From: Chlorobiaceae bacterium
GTDB lineage: Bacteria > Bacteroidota > Chlorobiia > Chlorobiales > Chlorobiaceae
Assembly: GCA_016931495.1 (NCBI GenBank)
Contig: JAFGER010000106.1
Location: forward strand, 1-43,835
Length of the DNA stretch: 43,835 bases
Direction: 5' to 3'
The translations under genes were made by a program, and so were the position numbers. This document shows, piece by piece, positions 9,647 through 18,641 of the stretch (position 1 is its first letter; each line of letters starts with the position of its first letter). A model generated the notes under the pieces. It did no database searches and was not told the origin of the DNA. It saw nothing but the letters and a program-made list of their open reading frames with translations.

Positions 9647-9934
9647 ATGAACTTGAAACCATTAGCTGATCGAGTTATTGTTAAGCCCGCGCAGGCCGAG
9701 GAGAAAACCAAGGGTGGTCTTTACATCCCCGATACCGGCAAGGAAAAGCCGCAGTACGGCGAGGTTGTCGCCGTTGGTGAAGGCAAAGTGGCTGACAACG
9801 GCCAGCTTGTCCAGACGCAGGTGAAGGTTGGAGACAAAGTGCTTTATGGCAAGTACTCCGGCACCGAAGTTCAGGTCGAGGGTGAGGACTACCTCATCAT
9901 GCGCGAGTCCGACATTTTCGCGATTCTTGGCTGA
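9647..9934 (+). CDS. groES: Co-chaperonin GroES
   Basis: This is the 10-kDa lid of the GroEL folding chamber, 95 residues as usual. It opens with [14 protein letters not shown], has the mobile loop region around [12 protein letters not shown] (residues 17-28) that docks on GroEL, and ends with [15 protein letters not shown], all family signatures. It is the first gene of the groESL operon, with groEL 48 bases downstream. Expression is expected to follow the CIRCE/HrcA heat-shock switch upstream. Confidence 0.98.
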   Translation: MNLKPLADRVIVKPAQAEEKTKGGLYIPDTGKEKPQYGEVVAVGEGKVADNGQLVQTQVKVGDKVLYGKYSGTEVQVEGEDYLIMRESDIFAILG

Positions 9935-9982
9935 CCAATTAACCAACAGTTTTTTTAAATCCTTAAGGAGGAACGCTTTACA

Positions 9983-11626
<1,644 letters not shown>

Positions 11627-11645
11627 TCCACCGATTGTCGAAAAC

Positions 11646-11683
11646 AAACAGAAAAGGCCTGCAAAAGCGGGCCTTTTCTGTTT
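11646..11683 (+). terminator. Rho-independent terminator of groESL
   Basis: AAACAGAAAAGGCC (11646-11659) pairs perfectly with GGCCTTTTCTGTTT (11670-11683) around a 10-base loop, 20 bases after the groEL stop. The A-rich 5' and T-rich 3' arms make it usable on both strands, so it may also end the convergent sensor-kinase transcript. Confidence 0.85.
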
Positions 11684-11710
11684 GGAGCGCGCAACGCATC
11701 AGCGGCGTCT

Positions 11711-13798
11711 TCAGCCCAGCATGGCTCGCACGGTGTCGGTCAGTTCACGTACCTTGAATGGCTTGCGGATGAAGCGGGTTCCGGTTTTTGGCGAGTTTTT
11801 CTGCATACCGTGCTCTACGGTGTAGGCCGACATGAAGAGTGTTTTCATCTCCGGATAGCGCAGGTGCAGGCGCGCAGCAAGTTCGCGCCCGTTCATTTCA
11901 GGCATGACCACGTCGGTCATGAGCAGATCGACCGGAACCTCCGACCGGGTTGCAAGCTTGAGCCCTTCGTGCGGCGTGGGCGCTGAAATCAGGCCGAAGC
12001 CGTTTTTTTCGAGCACACGTCCGATAAGCTGGATGATGGACGGATCATTGCTGATCAGCAGCACCGTTTTACGTCCAACGAGGTCGCTCATACCGTCCGG
12101 GAGCGCCTGCCCGCCCCGGCCAGCAGTCTCGTCGAACAGCGGCAGATAAACCGTGAAGCGGGTTCCCCGGCCCGGATCGCTCTGACAGTCGAGGTAACCC
12201 TTGTTCTGCTTGACGATACCATAGACGGTTGAAAGTCCGAGCCCGCTCCCTTTGCCGACCTCCTTGGTGCTGAAAAATGGCTCGAAAATGTGCGGCAGCA
12301 CGTTCGGATCGATACCGCTGCCGGTGTCGGTCACGGCAATCACCGCGAAATCACCCGGCGTTTGGCAGGCGTGCCCCGTGTAGCACTCGGATTGCTGTAC
12401 CCTGACGGTGGAGGTTTCGATGGTCACCGAACCCTCTTCGCCGATGGCGTCTCGCGCGTTGGCGCAGAGGTTGGTCACGATCTGGTCGAGCTGTGACGGA
12501 TCCATCAGAATCCTTGCGCCATGAGCGCCGGGACGGCACTTGAACCGGAACTGGTTGCCGACCAGTTCATGCAGCATCGGCAGCTCTTTGCAGAGCACCA
12601 TATCCAGCTCCAGAATTTTCGGCAGCCTCGTCTGCTTTCGCGCAAAGGCCAGCAACTGGTGGATAAGGTTGGCTGCGCGGATGGTCGAGTCGCGGATGTT
12701 CTGAAGATTTTCGGCAAACGGGTTGTCGCTGTTCATCTCCTCGATCACCATATCGGCATGACCGAGCACGGCCGTGAGCACATTGTTGATGTCGTGCGCT
12801 ATGCCTCCGGCGAGTTGGCCGATGAGCTCCATTTTCTGGGTGTATTGCATCGCCTCCTGCATCTTCATCTCCGACTCCTCGGCATACTTTCGGGAAATGA
12901 TGTCCCATGCCACTCCGGCAATGGCCGTCACCAGCCGGACGTCGTTTTCATCGTAATCGACCGGTTTGTTGCCGATTTCCAGCGTGGCCATCACCCTGCC
13001 TTTCCGGATGATCGGCACGATCAGCTCGCGCGAGCATGTCAGGTGGCAAGCTGTTGTGCAGTTGCAGTGCTTGAGCGTGGCATGATCGTTGTGGATTATG
13101 GCCCGTTTTTCGCGTATGACATCCTCCGACAAGCTGAAATCGATGGCGATGGGGTGGCGGGCCAAACCGCAGTTGTCTGCTTTGGCTGTGTTCGAACAGG
13201 CGTGCCGCAGCACGGCCTGGTCTTCGGAGATGAAGTTGAAAAATCCGATGGTGCTGCCGGTAAGTCGCTCGGCTTCATTGAGCGTGACGTTGAGCAGCTT
13301 CTCGGTTGAAACGGATTCGGCCAGCTCAAGCAGGCGGAGGCGGAATGCTGTAAGCAGCTCGAAATGCCGGCGTTCGCTGTTGTCCTGCACGATGCAGAAA
13401 AGCAGGGTTCTGTTTTGCCGCCGGGCGGTGCCGAAACTCACCTCGACGTACTGGAGAGCCTTGTTGGCTCTGCGGTGCATGGAGACAAAGCGTCCCTGTC
13501 CCTGCGTGGCAAGATCGTTTGTCCACGCCTTATTTCGTGCCCATGAGGGCGCGTCGATCTCACGGATGTTCATTGAACAGAGCTGCTCGACCGGCCATCG
13601 GTAAAAAGCGGATGCCGCCTGGTTGGCCCCGACGATGTTGCCCGATTCGGCATCGATCAGCAGCATCACCGAAGGATGGTGTCCGAACTCCGTCATGAAA
13701 ATGGCATCGCCTTGCGGTGTTCCGGCCAGACAGCCGCCATCGGTATCCGGCGACAGGAGCTGCCGTTCATTGCTGTTGTCGATCCGATCGTCGAACAT
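11711..13798 (-). CDS. Hybrid sensor histidine kinase (PAS-GAF-HisKA-HATPase-receiver)
   Basis: This is a 695-residue cytosolic hybrid histidine kinase. In order it has a PAS domain (about 35-145), a GAF domain (about 160-305), HisKA with phospho-acceptor His335 in GGIAHDINN, an HATPase with N box NLCANARDAI, G1 DTGSGI and G2 GKGSGLGLSTVYGIV, then a receiver with Asp629 in LLMTDVVMPEMNG and Lys679. The receiver has Asn584-Asp585 where an acidic pair is usual. The GAF region holds a cysteine cluster (C245, C247, C251, C255; also C201 and C210). The frame is open to 13954, but that extension runs into a repeat, so ATG 13798 is preferred. No response regulator is adjacent. Confidence 0.9.
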   Translation of the reverse strand: MFDDRIDNSNERQLLSPDTDGGCLAGTPQGDAIFMTEFGHHPSVMLLIDAESGNIVGANQAASAFYRWPVEQLCSMNIREIDAPSWARNKAWTNDLATQGQGRFVSMHRRANKALQYVEVSFGTARRQNRTLLFCIVQDNSERRHFELLTAFRLRLLELAESVSTEKLLNVTLNEAERLTGSTIGFFNFISEDQAVLRHACSNTAKADNCGLARHPIAIDFSLSEDVIREKRAIIHNDHATLKHCNCTTACHLTCSRELIVPIIRKGRVMATLEIGNKPVDYDENDVRLVTAIAGVAWDIISRKYAEESEMKMQEAMQYTQKMELIGQLAGGIAHDINNVLTAVLGHADMVIEEMNSDNPFAENLQNIRDSTIRAANLIHQLLAFARKQTRLPKILELDMVLCKELPMLHELVGNQFRFKCRPGAHGARILMDPSQLDQIVTNLCANARDAIGEEGSVTIETSTVRVQQSECYTGHACQTPGDFAVIAVTDTGSGIDPNVLPHIFEPFFSTKEVGKGSGLGLSTVYGIVKQNKGYLDCQSDPGRGTRFTVYLPLFDETAGRGGQALPDGMSDLVGRKTVLLISNDPSIIQLIGRVLEKNGFGLISAPTPHEGLKLATRSEVPVDLLMTDVVMPEMNGRELAARLHLRYPEMKTLFMSAYTVEHGMQKNSPKTGTRFIRKPFKVRELTDTVRAMLG

Positions 13799-13944
13799 GG
13801 TTAATGACGCGCTGTTGCTGATGAAAGTTGAGGTGGTTGCAAATGAAACTTCCTCTACAATAATACTTATTTTTTCGACAGTATATATCGCTTTATTGAT
13901 TTGGCCCTTAAAGAAGCCAGCGCCGGTTTGTCCGTGAGCTTGTC

Positions 13945-14032
13945 GTGATGCCATTCAGTGCCTTGCGAAGAATCCGGAACTCATTGTTTTTGAACAAGAT
14001 GGACTTCTACGCCTTGCTTCATTCAGCATGAC
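13945..14032. repeat. Decayed palindromic intergenic repeat (copy 1)
   Basis: The right part (GCCTTGCTTCATTCAGCATGAC) and left part (GAAGAATCC) resemble the arms of the better-kept inverted repeat at 42997-43083. The arms here are mutated. It lies between the divergent sensor-kinase and queC genes; the rest of the 13799-14286 gap holds no convincing gene. Confidence 0.5.
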
Positions 14033-14286
14033 AGGCCCGACTCAAGCATCTCATAGCGACTTGCTCTGGCCGGAGGAATCAATGACACAATGGTTCGTTG
14101 CCGGAAGACGGAGCGCAGATGGCCGGGTAAAGCCGGTTTGACTGACGGCAGAGCGCCGGCCCGGTTCATTGTCATGTCGTAACGGAAATATTCCGGGACG
14201 CGGTTCATCCCGCATCGCTTTTTTATTTATCTCTCCAATTCCGTACAATTAACATCAATCTTTATTCGTTATTTCGACCTGAATTT

Positions 14287-14970
14287 ATGAAGGCAGTACT
14301 TTTGGTCAGCAGCGGGATGGACAGCCTGGTGGCTACCGCGCTGGCCCGTCACGAGGGGTTCGAGCTGGCGGCCATGCATGTCAATTACGGGCAACGCACG
14401 TGGCAGAAGGAGCTTGAGTGCTTCCGGCAGATTTGCAACCATTACGGCATCGCCGAACGGCTGGAGGTCGATGCGCTGTTCCTCAGCACCATCGGCGGCT
14501 CGTCGCTCACCGACGCTGCCATTCCCGTCGGCCCCGCCGATCTCGCAGGGACTGAAATTCCCACCAGTTACGTGCCTTTCCGCAACGCCAATTTCCTCTC
14601 GATGGCCGTGAGCTGGTCGGAGGTGATCGGCGCGAGCCGCATCTACATCGGCGCGGTCGAGGAGGATTCGTCGGGCTATCCCGATTGCCGCAAAATCTTT
14701 TACGACGCCTTCAACCGGGTGATCGACCTCGGCACGCGGCCCGAAACCCGCATCGAAATCGTGACGCCGCTCATCGCCATGAACAAGGCGGAGATTGTCA
14801 GGCGCGGGCTGGAACTCGACGCGCCGTTCCACTTCAGCTGGTCGTGCTACAAGAGCGAGGGCAAGGCGTGCGGCGTGTGCGACAGTTGCGCCCGGCGCTT
14901 GCGGGCGTTCGCGTCCGCCGGCATCTCCGATCCGGTCGAGTACGAAATCCGTCCGAATTATCTGCAATAA
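14287..14970 (+). CDS. queC: 7-cyano-7-deazaguanine synthase
   Basis: QueC converts 7-carboxy-7-deazaguanine to preQ0 using ATP and ammonia, a step toward queuosine in tRNA. The 227-residue protein has the PP-loop motif as SSGMDS (residues 8-13, where SGGxDS is usual) and the C-terminal zinc-binding cysteines C187, C195, C198 and C201 in the CxxC-type array ACGVCDSC. The QueC stretch HVNYGQR is also present. The pathway partner QueD is encoded about 6 kb away at 21077-21523. The CPBP protease gene follows after 20 bases and trpA after that, all on the same strand, so a loose operon is possible. No preQ1 riboswitch was recognised upstream. Confidence 0.95.
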   Translation: MKAVLLVSSGMDSLVATALARHEGFELAAMHVNYGQRTWQKELECFRQICNHYGIAERLEVDALFLSTIGGSSLTDAAIPVGPADLAGTEIPTSYVPFRNANFLSMAVSWSEVIGASRIYIGAVEEDSSGYPDCRKIFYDAFNRVIDLGTRPETRIEIVTPLIAMNKAEIVRRGLELDAPFHFSWSCYKSEGKACGVCDSCARRLRAFASAGISDPVEYEIRPNYLQ

Positions 14971-14990
14971 CAAAGAAATCCTGAGGTTTC

Positions 14991-15677
14991 ATGGAAAAGG
15001 CATATTCGATCGATTCCGGTTCCGCTTTGCTGAACGAGCGCTTCAGGCTCGCCTTCGGCCTGACCGCCCTGATCTGGGTGACGGGTCTTGTCGGTCATTT
15101 CACGCCGCTGAAGGAGTGGCCCGCGCTGGCGCTCTACGTGCTTGGCGGCATCGGCGTGGTCATCTGGCGCGGCGTCAGCAGGGGCGAGTGGGCCGGGATG
15201 TATCTGGCGGGCGGCAACCTGAAGAAATCGCTCAAGTGGGGCGGCATCGCGGGCGGCATCCTGTTCGTGCTCGACATCGTCAACACGGTGATCTACTACT
15301 CGAAGGGCGCTCCGCCGATGGTTGACATGCTCGGCATTCTCATCAACATGAATTTCCTGTACTTCTTTCCGGTTCTCGTGCTGGCCGAGGAGTTCCTGTG
15401 GCGCGGCCTGATGCTTTCGTCGATGGTCGAGAAAGGGTTCAACCCCCACCTCAGCGTCTTCGTTACGGCCATGTGCTACGTGTTCAATCACTACGCCGTT
15501 GCGCCGGTCGGCATGTACGAGCGCGGACTGATGGCGATGATGGCTTTTCCGATTGGCATTCTCGGCGGTTATATTGTGCTCAAATCGAAAAACGTCTGGG
15601 GAAGCGTGCTGGTGCACATGATTACCATGATCTCCATGGTGCTCGACATTTTCGTCATTCCGAATCTCGTGCACTGA
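14991..15677 (+). CDS. CPBP-family intramembrane metalloprotease
   Basis: This is a 228-residue integral membrane protein of the CPBP/Abi (CAAX protease, Rce1-like) family. The three catalytic motifs are present: E133-E134xxxR138 in AEEFLWRG, H167 in VFNHYAV, and H209 in SVLVHMI. About six hydrophobic segments are visible, starting near residue 20. Family members process or degrade membrane peptides, but the substrate is unknown here. It sits between queC and trpA with short gaps (20 and 21 bases), which suggests cotranscription rather than shared function. Confidence 0.88.
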   Translation: MEKAYSIDSGSALLNERFRLAFGLTALIWVTGLVGHFTPLKEWPALALYVLGGIGVVIWRGVSRGEWAGMYLAGGNLKKSLKWGGIAGGILFVLDIVNTVIYYSKGAPPMVDMLGILINMNFLYFFPVLVLAEEFLWRGLMLSSMVEKGFNPHLSVFVTAMCYVFNHYAVAPVGMYERGLMAMMAFPIGILGGYIVLKSKNVWGSVLVHMITMISMVLDIFVIPNLVH

Positions 15678-15698
15678 TCCTGTATCATTCCGTTATTT

Positions 15699-16502
15699 AT
15701 GAAAGAAAACCGAATTACCCGGCTGCTGAAGCTGGACAAGAAGCTTCTGCTGGCTTACTATATGCCCGAATTTCCCGTGCCGGGCGCGACTTTGCCCGTG
15801 CTCGAAGCGTTGCAGGAGAACGGTGCTGACATCATCGAACTCGGGATGCCCTACTCCGACCCGATTGGCGACGGGCCGGTGATCCAGGACGCGGCGCACA
15901 AGGCGATCAGCCACGGCGTGACCGTGCGGGGCATCCTCGACCTGGTGAAAAAAGCCCGGAGCGGCGACGGCTGCAAGAAGATCACCACGCCGATTCTGCT
16001 GATGGGCTACAGCAATCCGCTGATTGCTTACGGCGGCGACTGCTTCATGTCCGACGCGGTCGAGGCGGGTGTCGATGGGCTCTTGATTCCCGACCTTCCG
16101 CCCGAGGAGTCCGAGGACTTTCTCGAACGCGCCAGGAGTTTCGGCCTGACGGTGGTTTACCTCATTTCGCCGGTTACGCCGCCGGAGCGCATCGCCCTGA
16201 TCGACAGCCTCTCCACGGACTTTTCGTACTGCCTGGCGGTAAACGCCACCACCGGAACGGGCAAGCTCGACAGCGCGGGCATGGACGAGCAGATTGCCGA
16301 ATATCTCAAGCGCGTCCGCCAGCACGCCAGAAAGAAGTTCGTGGTCGGCTTCGGCATCAAGGATCGCCAGCGCGTGCGCAAGATGTGGGAGCTGGCCGAC
16401 GGCGCTGTGGTCGGTTCGGCGCTGTTGCAGCAGGTTGCCGGGGCGAAAACGCCGGAAGAGACAGCCGCGCTGGCCGCCGCGTTCTGGAAGTCGCTGCGTT
16501 GA
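15699..16502 (+). CDS. trpA: Tryptophan synthase alpha chain
   Basis: This subunit cleaves indole-3-glycerol phosphate to indole, which is channelled to TrpB. It is a 267-residue TIM barrel. Catalytic residues Glu47 and Asp58 lie in IELGMPYSDPIGDGP, which is the family signature, and phosphate-loop residues follow in the C-terminal half (VVGFGIKDRQ, GAVVGSALL). It is unlinked to trpB in this window (14 kb away on the other strand) and follows the CPBP protease gene by 21 bases. Confidence 0.97.
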   Translation: MKENRITRLLKLDKKLLLAYYMPEFPVPGATLPVLEALQENGADIIELGMPYSDPIGDGPVIQDAAHKAISHGVTVRGILDLVKKARSGDGCKKITTPILLMGYSNPLIAYGGDCFMSDAVEAGVDGLLIPDLPPEESEDFLERARSFGLTVVYLISPVTPPERIALIDSLSTDFSYCLAVNATTGTGKLDSAGMDEQIAEYLKRVRQHARKKFVVGFGIKDRQRVRKMWELADGAVVGSALLQQVAGAKTPEETAALAAAFWKSLR

Positions 16503-16530
16503 CCCGCGCGGCAAAAGATAATCCTGCAGA

Positions 16531-16550
16531 GGCAGACCTGCGTGTCTGCC
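16531..16550. repeat. Short intergenic hairpin
   Basis: GGCAGAC pairs with GTCTGCC around a 6-base loop (CTGCGT), 28 bases past the trpA stop. It resembles the other dispersed hairpins in the window but lacks their CCTAC tail. It could help terminate trpA, though no T-run follows. Confidence 0.45.
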
Positions 16551-16668
16551 CTCATGCGTCAAAGCAACGAGAGCCGTTCAATGGCAAGTAATCTGAAAAA
16601 GCCTTGTAAGTCTCTGCGATTCATATACTTATCGTTCTTCGTCAACCGAGCGCGATTTCATCGTTTCA

Positions 16669-16694
16669 GGGCGAACACGCAGGTTTGCCCCTAC
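16669..16694. repeat. Intergenic hairpin with CCTAC tail
   Basis: GGGCGAAC (16669-16676) pairs with GTTTGCCC (16683-16690) with one G-T wobble and loop ACGCAG, followed by CTAC. It is a member of the dispersed hairpin set also found near 27501, 30123 and 41204. Confidence 0.5.
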
Positions 16695-16783
16695 GGAACA
16701 GAATGACAGGCCGGGCGCCGGATCATCCGTTGTTCTGTCGCATTTGAGAAAACCCAGCGCCTGTCCATTCCAATCGCCTGACC

Positions 16784-17842
16784 ATGCAAGCATCGCGCAA
16801 AGCCGCTCCGGCGGTAACGGTCATCATTCCGCATCTCAGGAACCGGCCGATGCTCGAAGCCTGCCTCGAAGCGCTTCAGAACAGTACTTTCCATAACTTT
16901 TCCATCATCGTCGTCGATAATGGCGGCAAGGATTCCGACCTGGACGGTCTTGAATCCGGCTATCCCGGCCTCACCGTGCTCCGCCTGTCCGAAAACGCTG
17001 GATATGCCGGTGGCTGCAACGAGGGACTGAGACTTGCTGTCTCGCCGTATGTGCTTTTTTTGAATGACGATGCTGTACTCGAACCCGATGCGCTCGGCTA
17101 TCTTGTCGCCGCTGCCGAACGCGATTCGCAAGTTGGTGCGTTGCAGCCGAAAATCCTCTCGCTGCCGGAGCGGCGGCGAGGCTGGCGGGTGTTCGACTAC
17201 GCCGGAGCGGCTGGCGGACTGATTGACCGGCTCGGCTATCCCTACTGCCTTGGCAGGAGCTTCCGGAAACAGGAGGAGGATCGCGGGCAGTATGACGAGC
17301 CTCGGGAAATTTTCTGGGCCTCGGGCGTGGCGCTTTTCGCCCGGCGCGACGTGCTCGAAAAGCTTGGCGGTTTCGAGGCCGGTTTTTTCATGCACATGGA
17401 GGAGATCGACCTCTGCTGGCGGATGCTGCTTGCTGGCTACAAAGTCCGTTCGGTTCCGCAATCGGTCGTGTGGCACGAAGGCGGCGCATCGCTCCGGCAG
17501 GGCTCGCCGCTCAAGGTTTATTACAACCACCGCAACGCCCTGCTGACGTTGCTGCGCAACCGGAGCGCTGCGCCACTCGTGCTGCTGCTGCCGCTGCGCC
17601 TCGTGCTCGAAGTCGCGGCGATGCTCTTCTATGTCGCCGGCGGACGAGAAGGGATTTCGAGAGCGGCGCAGGTGGCGCGGGCCGATGCCGCCGTGCTGCG
17701 CCGCCTGCCGGAAACGCTCCGGCAGCGCCGGGCGATCCAGCGCTCCAGATGCGTCAGCGACCGGGCACTTTTCCGCTCCGCTCCGCTCTCGATCTTTCTG
17801 CCTGGCCGTTCCCGCCAGCCTGCGGCGCCCGATGCCCTATAG
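16784..17842 (+). CDS. Glycosyltransferase family 2 (rhamnosyltransferase-like)
   Basis: This 352-residue protein is a GT-A fold family 2 glycosyltransferase. The nucleotide-sugar region VTVIIPHLRN and VVDNGGKDSD lies at about 11-54, the metal-binding NDD at 94-96 in LFLNDDAVLEPDA, and the acceptor-side motif GGFEAGFFMHMEEIDLCWRM near 200. This pattern is typical of WbbL/rhamnosyltransferase-like enzymes in O-antigen or polysaccharide synthesis. A hydrophobic stretch near 262-285 could associate with the membrane. No other polysaccharide genes are adjacent, so the glycan is unknown. Confidence 0.9.
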   Translation: MQASRKAAPAVTVIIPHLRNRPMLEACLEALQNSTFHNFSIIVVDNGGKDSDLDGLESGYPGLTVLRLSENAGYAGGCNEGLRLAVSPYVLFLNDDAVLEPDALGYLVAAAERDSQVGALQPKILSLPERRRGWRVFDYAGAAGGLIDRLGYPYCLGRSFRKQEEDRGQYDEPREIFWASGVALFARRDVLEKLGGFEAGFFMHMEEIDLCWRMLLAGYKVRSVPQSVVWHEGGASLRQGSPLKVYYNHRNALLTLLRNRSAAPLVLLLPLRLVLEVAAMLFYVAGGREGISRAAQVARADAAVLRRLPETLRQRRAIQRSRCVSDRALFRSAPLSIFLPGRSRQPAAPDAL

Positions 17843-18019
17843 TGTATCGCTTCATTGCATTCCCTTCAGCTATCCCGGCATCCCTTCCGTATTGATGCTG
17901 GCCACATCATTGATGCGCTGAACTGTTTGCAGAAACGAAACCTCCGGAAATGCTATGTTCGTACCGGGTTCCCGAATATGTTTCGCCCCCCTGTTCCGTC
18001 AAATTCTCTCAAAACCGAA

Positions 18020-18325
18020 ATGAAACTCAAAGCACTCAGATACGGTGAGTTTTTCCAGGGCAAGATCAGCACCTACAACCACCAGCGCCCCGTGTTCATC
18101 CATTTCCTCGAATGTATCCGGCAAGAGACGCAGGAGTGGCTGGTCGATTTCTACCCGAAAAATGGCCTGACTCCCGGCATGGTGCTTTCCATCGATCACC
18201 ATGAGCAGAGCGTTTTGTGCGAAATCATCGGGCGGAAACGGGCCGGGCGGTTTGTGCGTCTTTTGAATCCCGGGGTCAATCTTGAAGAGCTTTGGGCGCA
18301 CCGGGAAGTGGCGCTTGCAGAGTGA
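18020..18325 (+). CDS. Small hypothetical protein
   Basis: This 101-residue protein is not recognised. It starts MKLKALRYGEFF, is mixed alpha/beta in character, and has no signal or membrane segment. The open frame extends upstream to 17855, but that part reads like translated intergenic DNA, so ATG 18020 is preferred. It may be cotranscribed with the next small gene at 18398. Function cannot be assigned. Confidence 0.6.
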   Translation: MKLKALRYGEFFQGKISTYNHQRPVFIHFLECIRQETQEWLVDFYPKNGLTPGMVLSIDHHEQSVLCEIIGRKRAGRFVRLLNPGVNLEELWAHREVALAE

Positions 18326-18397
18326 GCGTCTTGCGGTGTCGCCGGAGGCCAGTCGTTGCAGCACAACATGCAGACCGGTAAAACAGGGAGAGCATTG

Positions 18398-18628
18398 ATG
18401 CTACACGAATCCAACGAATCGATCAGCCGCACGGTTTCAGCTCAACTGTACGCAGCCCGAAAAGCGGGCCGAACTCCCGAATCGATCAGAACCTCTCCCC
18501 AAACCTACCACCGTCTTCTCGTTGCCTTCATGCACCATGTCAGCACCTCATCCCGGGGCGTGGAACTTTTCGGCATCCCGCTGGTGATCGATCAAGAAAT
18601 CGCCGAGATCGACGTGAGCTTGGGGTGA
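18398..18628 (+). CDS. Small hypothetical protein
   Basis: This 76-residue protein is not recognised. The start ATG 18398 is chosen because AGGGAG lies 8 bases upstream; the frame is open further, to TTG 18356. It is hydrophilic with a predicted helix over the first 30 residues and ends FGIPLVIDQEIAEIDVSLG, a beta-type pattern. It is 72 bases downstream of another small unknown gene and convergent with the large membrane hydrolase-like gene. Confidence 0.55.
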   Translation: MLHESNESISRTVSAQLYAARKAGRTPESIRTSPQTYHRLLVAFMHHVSTSSRGVELFGIPLVIDQEIAEIDVSLG

Positions 18629-18641
18629 CTGGAGAATCCTG

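Noticed and set aside
14023-14248. Two short minus-strand frames between the sensor kinase and queC
   Set aside because: They overlap a decayed repeat, overlap each other in different frames and show no coding features.
14209-14286. Possible preQ1 riboswitch before queC
   Set aside because: No preQ1-I or -II core sequence or pseudoknot could be drawn in this leader.
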